DNA of 64,000 bases. Source: Thelephora terrestris. Its lineage: Eukaryota; Basidiomycota; Agaricomycetes; Thelephorales; Thelephoraceae. The stretch covers positions 372,001 through 436,000 of the forward strand of contig WIUZ02000021.1 of the NCBI GenBank assembly GCA_015956445.1, written 5' to 3'. Positions 58,751-64,000 of this stretch are shown here, piece after piece. The position numbers and the translations under genes are program-made. The stretch's first letter is position 1. Each line of letters starts with the position of its first letter. The notes below the pieces were generated by a model, which did no database searches, was not told where the DNA came from, and saw only the letters and a list, made by a program, of their open reading frames with translations.

Positions 58751-60175
58751 CTACCCCTCGACTGGAGTGGGCTTGTCTTGAGCCCGTTCGTCTCGAGCCT
58801 GTTTTTCCTGAGCCTGTTCGTCTGGAGCTGGCTCGTCTTTAATTGGTTCGTCTCGAGCTGGTTCGTCTCGAGCTGGTTCGTCTCGAGCTGGTTCATCTTG
58901 AGTCGGTTCGTCTCGAGCTGGTTCATCTTTAGTTGGTTCTCCTCGAGCTGGCTCGTCCTTAGTCGGTTCTTCTTGAATTGGTTCGTCTTGAGCTTCCCCA
59001 TCTTGACTTTGTTCATCTTGGGGTTTCTCGCTTGGAGATAGTTCCTCTTCTTGAGGGAAATAGTGAGGGATAAGATGCCTGTGAGACAATGAGCAAGCGA
59101 CAAAGCTAGAGCCGTGAATTCTCCACAAACCTATAGACATCTCTGTCCCTGTCGCTCCAAACGACGAAAATGACGCGGTCAAGCTAGCAAAGAACAACAG
59201 CGTCCTCAGCACCACGAGCGTGAGCACGAAACCTGGTTATACCTTTTCTCCGTCGGGTGTATCCAAGAAAACCCGTGTCGCGTCGAGTGCGATGTGAGTA
59301 GCATCGTCGATGGGATAACCGAAGATGCCAGTAGATAAGGAAGGGAATGCCTATGACGCGCCTCATCAGCGACGCTGACACAAAAGGTCACCGGTGCAGG
59401 CGTACGATGTGCTTGAGTTCGTTCTGAACGGCAATTTCTAGGCTGGTCTTGTAGCAAGACTGCAGCTCGGCCGCTTTTCTCTCGGCATTTCTTGAGGAGT
59501 AAATAGGGCCGACTGCGTGGATGACGTGCTTCCTGGACACGATTAACTAGAGGATCAAAGGAGGTCACCTCCGCCGAAGACAGTGTAGCTCACGCAGGGA
59601 GCCTGTAACCTCTCGTGATCTTGGCAAAGCCAGTTTCACAACCTCCTAGAGTTAAACCTTCCGGTAGAAGTAAAGGGTGGAGTTAGAAGGCGCTGTGCGG
59701 CACACTCAGCGTTCGCGCTCACATTCTTCCAGGAGTTCCCAACCAGCGGCTCTTTGTATCGCTCCGTTGACTAAAAAGACGGCTTAGAGTGGCCACTAGT
59801 TCACCTACTTGCGGATTCACCTCCTGCACCACCTGATCGGGTCGTTTTTTAGTAGGGGGGTCGTTTGAAAGATAAGGGGTAAGATCCAGCCACACACACC
59901 TCCAAGATGGCTGTTCGCCGCGTTCACGATGGAATCGACTTCGAGAGCGGTGATGTCGCCTTGCCTGGACGGGATCCCCTGTCGTACTTCAAACCTGGAC
60001 TGCATCGTGAGATGGGCGAGACCGACCACAGCGATACACGGTCCAAGAGGGACGCTTTGTGAGGGTACTTGGGAGATCTTGCGGCTCTGATTGCCCCCGC
60101 CTTGTACAGGTCTTGGAGAGTTCTGATAGAGGAGACTCTGATGGCCATCTCTGGTTCAGAATCGGAATCGGACAT
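58751..60175 (-). CDS. Macrodomain protein with acidic pentapeptide-repeat tail
   Basis: This is a MacroD/YmdB-type domain. The start at 60175 gives MSDSDSEPEMAIRVSSIRTL. Spliced in order, it shows SLWQGDITALEVDSIVNAAN, LGGGAGVNGAIQRAAG, LGGCETGFAKITRGYRLPA, KHVIHAVGPIYSSRNAERKA, AFPSLSTGIFGYPIDDATHI, FLDTPDGEK and VIFVVWSDRDRDVYRHLIPH. Relatives of MacroD1/2 usually have VDGAIH at the ADP-ribose catalytic loop; here it is VNGAIQ. The Asp-to-Asn (59766-59768) and His-to-Gln (59754-59756) changes hit both residues held to be important for hydrolysis, so binding rather than removal of ADP-ribose is likely. The tail has about twenty repeats of the type DEPAR/DEPTK. At least seven short introns were placed by eye. 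Confidence 0.82.
58755..59010. repeat. 15-bp minisatellite in the macrodomain gene tail
   Basis: Degenerate copies of a 15-bp unit (plus strand TTCGTCTCGAGCTGG and variants) run head to tail and encode the [A/T]-[R/K/Q]-D-E-P repeat on the minus strand. Length is always a multiple of three, so the frame is kept. Confidence 0.85.
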
Positions 60176-60310
60176 GATCTGGGAGTGCTGAGAAGAGTTA
60201 GCAGTCGTGAGAATCCTAGTATCCAGAGAGACTTGGGCGGGGATTGCCGCCCACTCATGTCCCTCACCTTCCACAGCTTCCGTCTTTGGCTGAAGTTCCT
60301 CCGGAAGTGA

Positions 60311-60489
60311 TTAGGAGAAACTGTACACCACTCCCGCCAGGGTGGAGGAGACCAACACGACCGCGATGAAAAGAATATCGTCACGATCCCCCGGTGGAAG
60401 TTGGGCATTAAGGGAAGGAACACAGAGAAGCCGAGGAAATTGACGAGGAGGACGGCAATAAGTGATTGAGGTACGCCTTGCGTCACCAA
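60311..60489 (-). pseudogene. Possible small two-helix membrane protein, frame broken in a G run
   Basis: Two hydrophobic segments, SLIAVLLVNFLGFSVFLPLM and LFIAVVLVSSTLAGVVYSFS, lie 30 bp apart but in different frames. One more base in the G run at about 60389-60393 (minus strand) would put them in one frame. No start codon is found in frame, so a first exon must lie upstream or the gene is decayed. I do not recognise the family. This is a weak call. Confidence 0.3.
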
Positions 60490-61677
60490 CTTTCTTCCTC
60501 CCCTCTTCCTTCACCCTTGCGCCGTGATGCCATCTGTGTAAACTTGCTTTAATGTTGGCTGTTTGATGTGTGAATGAAATACCGAACCCCTGTCTCAAAC
60601 CTCACAAGAGACGGTTATCTTCCGCCAGCGCAATTGTACCACCGCACGTATCGGGCATTCCTCGTCGGTATTTCATCATGCTCGTTTCAACGCAGCTGTG
60701 GGGGGCTCCACGTTCCCCTACTGCCACCCCGCGCGGATTCTATGTGCGGCGAGAGACTCGGTTCAGACTAAGTGAACGGATGTAGGGAGCCCCCTCAATC
60801 ACGTTCAGCGGCTCAAGGACTTGTCGGACCGAACGCCTGTGGAGGACGAACCTGTTCTAGACACCTTCGCCGAAGTCCAACAACGGTGGCACCTTTGGAG
60901 ACGCCGTTATGATCTGTTCATTCGACGAGGGCCAAAGCGTATTCTGTCTTTGGTGTCCGATCCTCAACCAGAACCCGAGACAGAGTCATATGTCCTGTAT
61001 CCTCGTGATCTTTTGCATAGAACCGAAGTACACAAGTTGAGATTCAAGAGACCGTCATTGCCTGGGAAATCCACCGCAATTATTCACAATTCGTTCACAA
61101 CAGATTGCCGTCGCAGAGACGTACCACCACTTTATACTTCCATCATCAAGCAACCCTATCGCAGACTCCAAACTCTCCAGCGCCGGGTGACTACCCACTT
61201 CCTCCATTTTGGAGAGGGAAGGTTTCTGAAGTGAATGGTGCGCTGTTCTCTCTGGCCCTGGAAGAGCTGGAAGAGCGCTATACACTCAAAGCACATTCGT
61301 GTGTAACCTAGGCATTTGGAGCTGTCGCGAGTCAGAACCTTTCGCGGTGTGCGTATGTACACACATGATATATACTTCATTATCACCAGAAATCTGAATG
61401 AAACCGAGGAAGAAAGTGGATACATTCGGAGAGAAGGAAGGGAAACAGGTGTCCGCGTGTCACTCCAGAAACTTCAGGATAACAAGCTCTGGTGGTTAGC
61501 CGTGCAAAAATCCCCGGAAATGTCCTTTCCAAATTCTCTCCTCACGAGACGGCCACCAATGTTGAGGCAGCCATAGGAGCCACTTCCGGGTGGGGCTCAG
61601 TACCCACCCATCTTGCGTAACTCTATAAGCTCAAGCTGATTTCCAAGGGAATATTGCCCATGGACACACATTTTGGT
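60490..61677. other. No supported gene
   Basis: One plus-strand frame (about 60812-61234) is open for over 130 codons but lacks a motif and a clear start. Otherwise nothing is recognised. Confidence 0.4.
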
Positions 61678-62692
61678 TTAGGGACTCCAGCTTGGTGTGG
61701 CGTGATTTGCTCTCCTCGACGATTGACCACCCGGATACGGACTTGAAGGTGGTGACGCACCAGACCTCGCTGAGCGCAGAGATACTTGCGGGCACATCCC
61801 AAGCAAGCACAACCAACGACGACAATCATGGCTCCCAGTCGCTCTCAGATAACTAATCTCCATCCCCACAATGACTAGCCGTGGATCACCAGACTCGAGG
61901 TCAAGGATCACAGCCGTGGTTTCCTCCAGTCGAACGACTGCCGCCAACGTTTCACCCGGAGAATATGTCCGGAGGAAGTCGTCCCGACCAACAGATCTAT
62001 CCAGGGTATTTTTGGGAGGAATGATTGGATCCCCTGTGGTCAATGGAGTAACTGACGAATCATCAATGGTGCTGACATATTTTCCGTTTGGGGGGGGGGG
62101 GGGGGGGGGGAAGGCCCGTAAATGCTTCTGTGCTCCTGGATACGAAACCACCTCGTGCAGATCTCCGAGAAGTCTGAACATTTGTGTTGAACGCGATTAG
62201 CAAGCCGCTGCAACCTGAGATTCTCGCCCGGCACCTGAAGTTTACCTTCAATGCCCCCAGGTTTGCTGGGAGGAGGCGAGCGTGGACTAATGTGAATGCA
62301 GGAATATTACATACCAATCAGCTCATTCCGGCGTCTCTGATCTGCCACATTATCTGGGGGTATCGAGACAAGAATATCCAGAAAGGTCATGCGTAGGATG
62401 ACAACATCGACTCTGTTTCTGACAGCGCCGGAGTCCTGCAGGATGGGCTAGTAGTCAGGCATGGGCTAGTAGTCAGGCATGGATTCGAAGTTGGAGGCCG
62501 TGGGCTAACCTCGTGGTCATTATAGGCCGTTGGGACGCTCTGTGGGAGGGTTTGACCAGAACCAATTCCGTTCGAGGCCCCTATTGTGCCGCCAGTGATA
62601 ACCACGGGAGCACAGAGCGCCGAAATTACTGGTCTTTCTCTTGGACTGATAAATACCAAGAGAATACGAGCGACACGATGACCTTCACACAC
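61678..62692 (-). CDS. Possible membrane protein gene, exons unresolved
   Basis: Several minus-strand pieces look like parts of one gene, as in fungal single-pass membrane proteins. They are a Gly/Ser-rich hydrophobic segment with PVVITGGTIGASNGIGSG, a charged piece with SIPPDNVADQRRRNELI, and a C-terminal part with GRDDFLRTYSPGETLAAVVR and ETTAVILDLESGDPRLVIVG. I could not join them with confidence and the 21-C tract (minus strand) falls inside the last piece. It may be a real gene, an incomplete one or a relic. Confidence 0.3.
62090..62110. repeat. 21-base G homopolymer
   Basis: Twenty-one consecutive G on the plus strand. On the minus strand it would code for a run of prolines in a possible gene. 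Its length is likely unstable and hard to sequence exactly. Confidence 0.9.
62442..62479. repeat. Two-copy 19-bp tandem repeat
   Basis: The unit ATGGGCTAGTAGTCAGGC (plus one base) occurs twice in a row. On the minus strand it reads PCLTTS twice. Confidence 0.7.
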
Positions 62693-63821
62693 CTATCGAT
62701 GCCGGCCTTACTTCGTTTTCCTGTGCTGTATGGCCGACGTTTCCTCCTAGCGGGAAGATGCAGAGACCCTCGTGAAAGTTGCTGCGATGGCAGGGATTAA
62801 AACACTCACCTTTCAACTTCTTACCGAGTTGTTCGGCATCGCCAATCGCAGCCACAGGGGTCAAGGTCTCTGGGCTTCGCTTCTCCCTTCACAAAACAGG
62901 ATTCGTAAAGGTGTATGGTTCTTCTCATCTGGTCGCAGTAGAATCGAGTTTATCTACTCTCCATCTGTGATGCTAAGCTCGGCTTTGCTCCCCCTAGGGG
63001 TTAATGTCTAGTTCCGCGCATACCGAGCCGACCGATGGCGACGTTAGTGGGGATCACCATCCAGAGGTTCTTGGTAGCAGGCGCAGGTAGTTTCTCCGAC
63101 TTTTTCCTGGACATTGCCATTCCTCGGCGCGGACGTGCGGGGGCGGCGTGTCCTGGAGGATAGAATGGAATCAGGAAAGCAATCGGCTTAGTGTTGTCTG
63201 GTTCGATGCAACGACTTCACCTAAGGTTTATTCAATTGTGAGTAATTGCAACGGAACTGGAATTCATCTGCGTGGCGTATGAAAGCGAAGGGGATCGCCA
63301 GCCCCACGCACGGAGTGTTTTTCTCCGGGCCTAGTTAAGCACTTTAAAAGCGAGTGGGACACTTCATCGTCGGAATTTCATGCCGGTGTATCACTATCGA
63401 GCCACGGCAGGCGTGAAATCATCCCTCTTTCGTTGGTAAATCGCCCGCACGATGATCTCTCGAGCGGAAAGTCACACATGCGAGAAGGATGGCATCTCGA
63501 AATCACATACAATTTTTTCTGTAATCGGAATGTCCTACGCTCGCGACATATTCGTCAAGGCGGCGAGTCCGGTCTGCCTGGAAGTTTGAAAAGTTTTATC
63601 ACGGGTGGCAAGGTATTGTCCCGTCATGTCGCGATTTCTGGAAGAATGGGGGTTCCCAGCAGAGTACAGCGAGTGTGGAATCTATGGGGCGGTAGGGTTG
63701 TCTTTCTTCTAAAGTTGTGGACCTCGTGGCCGCGGAACAACGTTCAACACCAATCGTGGGAACAACGGCGGGAGGCAGTTGCATGCCGATTCCTCTCTGA
63801 GAGCGCCCAGCAACTCTACCG
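62693..63821. other. No supported gene
   Basis: Only short open frames without motifs are seen. If a gene starts at 63822 its promoter would be in the right part of this stretch. Confidence 0.4.
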
Positions 63822-64000
63822 ATGGATACCGAGGAGCAGATTGGTTTGCTGGCGACTACAACGGAAGACCTTGAGACTGTGAAGGTATTCCCTCTTATAC
63901 CCCATATCCTCAAAGATGCGAACGTACGTGTTCTTCGGTTCCAGGGGAGTTGATACTGAATCCTTCTACCAGGAGTCCATAGGTTCGTGGGAACGATTGC
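63822..64000 (+). CDS. Possible 5' end of a gene cut by the window edge
   Basis: From the ATG at 63822 the sequence reads MDTEEQIGLLATTTEDLETV and continues to LIPHILKDAN. A donor-like GTACGT follows (about 63924), with an acceptor CTACCAG near 63972 that opens into ESIGSWERL. This looks like two exons of an acidic protein N-terminus, but the fragment is too short for identification. Confidence 0.35.

Noticed and set aside
59470-59500. A frameshift in the macrodomain gene
   Set aside because: On rereading the bases GAGAGAAAAGCGG the frame is continuous into AERKAAEL; the first impression was a copying slip.
60812-61234. A plus-strand protein of about 137 residues
   Set aside because: No ATG in frame at its start, no motif and no clear partner exons; the Arg-rich composition suggests chance.
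63433-63882. Open frame of about 149 codons near the right edge
   Set aside because: No motif is seen and its frame overlaps the better gene-start candidate at 63822.
1-64000. CRISPR arrays, bacterial operons or rRNA
   Set aside because: No regularly spaced repeats, no rRNA-like stretch, and intron-rich genes throughout show fungal nuclear DNA.

Overview
The window looks like nuclear DNA of an Agaricomycete-type basidiomycete. Genes lie on both strands, are closely spaced, and are cut by many introns of about 46-70 nt with GT-AG ends (one is GC-AG). The family content also fits: F-box/LRR proteins in a tandem array, a DUF6535 membrane protein, a 7TM DUF7702-like protein, an ADP1-type ABCG transporter, a URK1-type uridine kinase fused to a UPRT domain, and young Ty3/Gypsy and Ty1/Copia elements. 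I cannot name the species.

Layout. 0.3-4.2 kb (-): a shelterin TPP1/Tpz1-like OB-fold protein. 4.9-6.6 kb (+): an intact zinc alcohol dehydrogenase with nine exons. 6.9-13.4 kb (-): three related F-box/LRR genes, two of them from a recent segmental tandem duplication; a 361-bp inverted-repeat element sits just behind the third. 14.8-16.1 kb (-): IWS1/Spn1, head to head with a hotdog thioesterase (16.2-16.8 kb, +). 17.1-19.2 kb (+): an F-box-like conserved protein. 19.2-21.7 kb: no gene seen. 21.7-39.4 kb (+): a DUF6535 gene split in two by a nested pair of LTR retrotransposons. A Gypsy element (23661-38434) carries a Copia element (29944-36023) inside its integrase region. Both LTR pairs look identical and both elements have 5-bp target duplications, so both insertions are young.

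40.8-43.7 kb (+): an intact Upf1-like SF1 helicase with an unusual N-terminal region and an A/T-richer sequence than its neighbours. 43.9-46.3 kb (-): URK1. 46.5-48.4 kb (-): ALG12 mannosyltransferase, divergent from the ADP1-like ABC transporter (48.6-52.5 kb, +). 53.3-54.3 kb (-): a 7TM protein. 54.3-56.2 kb: no gene seen. 56.3-57.5 kb (+): another F-box-type protein. 57.7-58.65 kb (+): an ankyrin-repeat protein. 58.75-60.2 kb (-): a macrodomain protein with an acidic pentapeptide-repeat tail and substitutions at both expected catalytic positions. 60.2-64 kb: only weak or partial gene signals, a 21-G tract and the possible start of a gene at the right edge.

No operon-like system is visible, as expected for a fungus. 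The housekeeping genes belong to separate pathways: telomere protection, transcription elongation, pyrimidine salvage, N-glycan assembly and transport. The parts most worth a second look are the nested young transposons that split a membrane-protein gene, the F-box duplication with its inverted-repeat element, the helicase fusion, and the macrodomain with altered catalytic residues. I did not find a clear new multi-gene system. Exon limits below were read by eye from splice signals and family similarity; no alignment was run.
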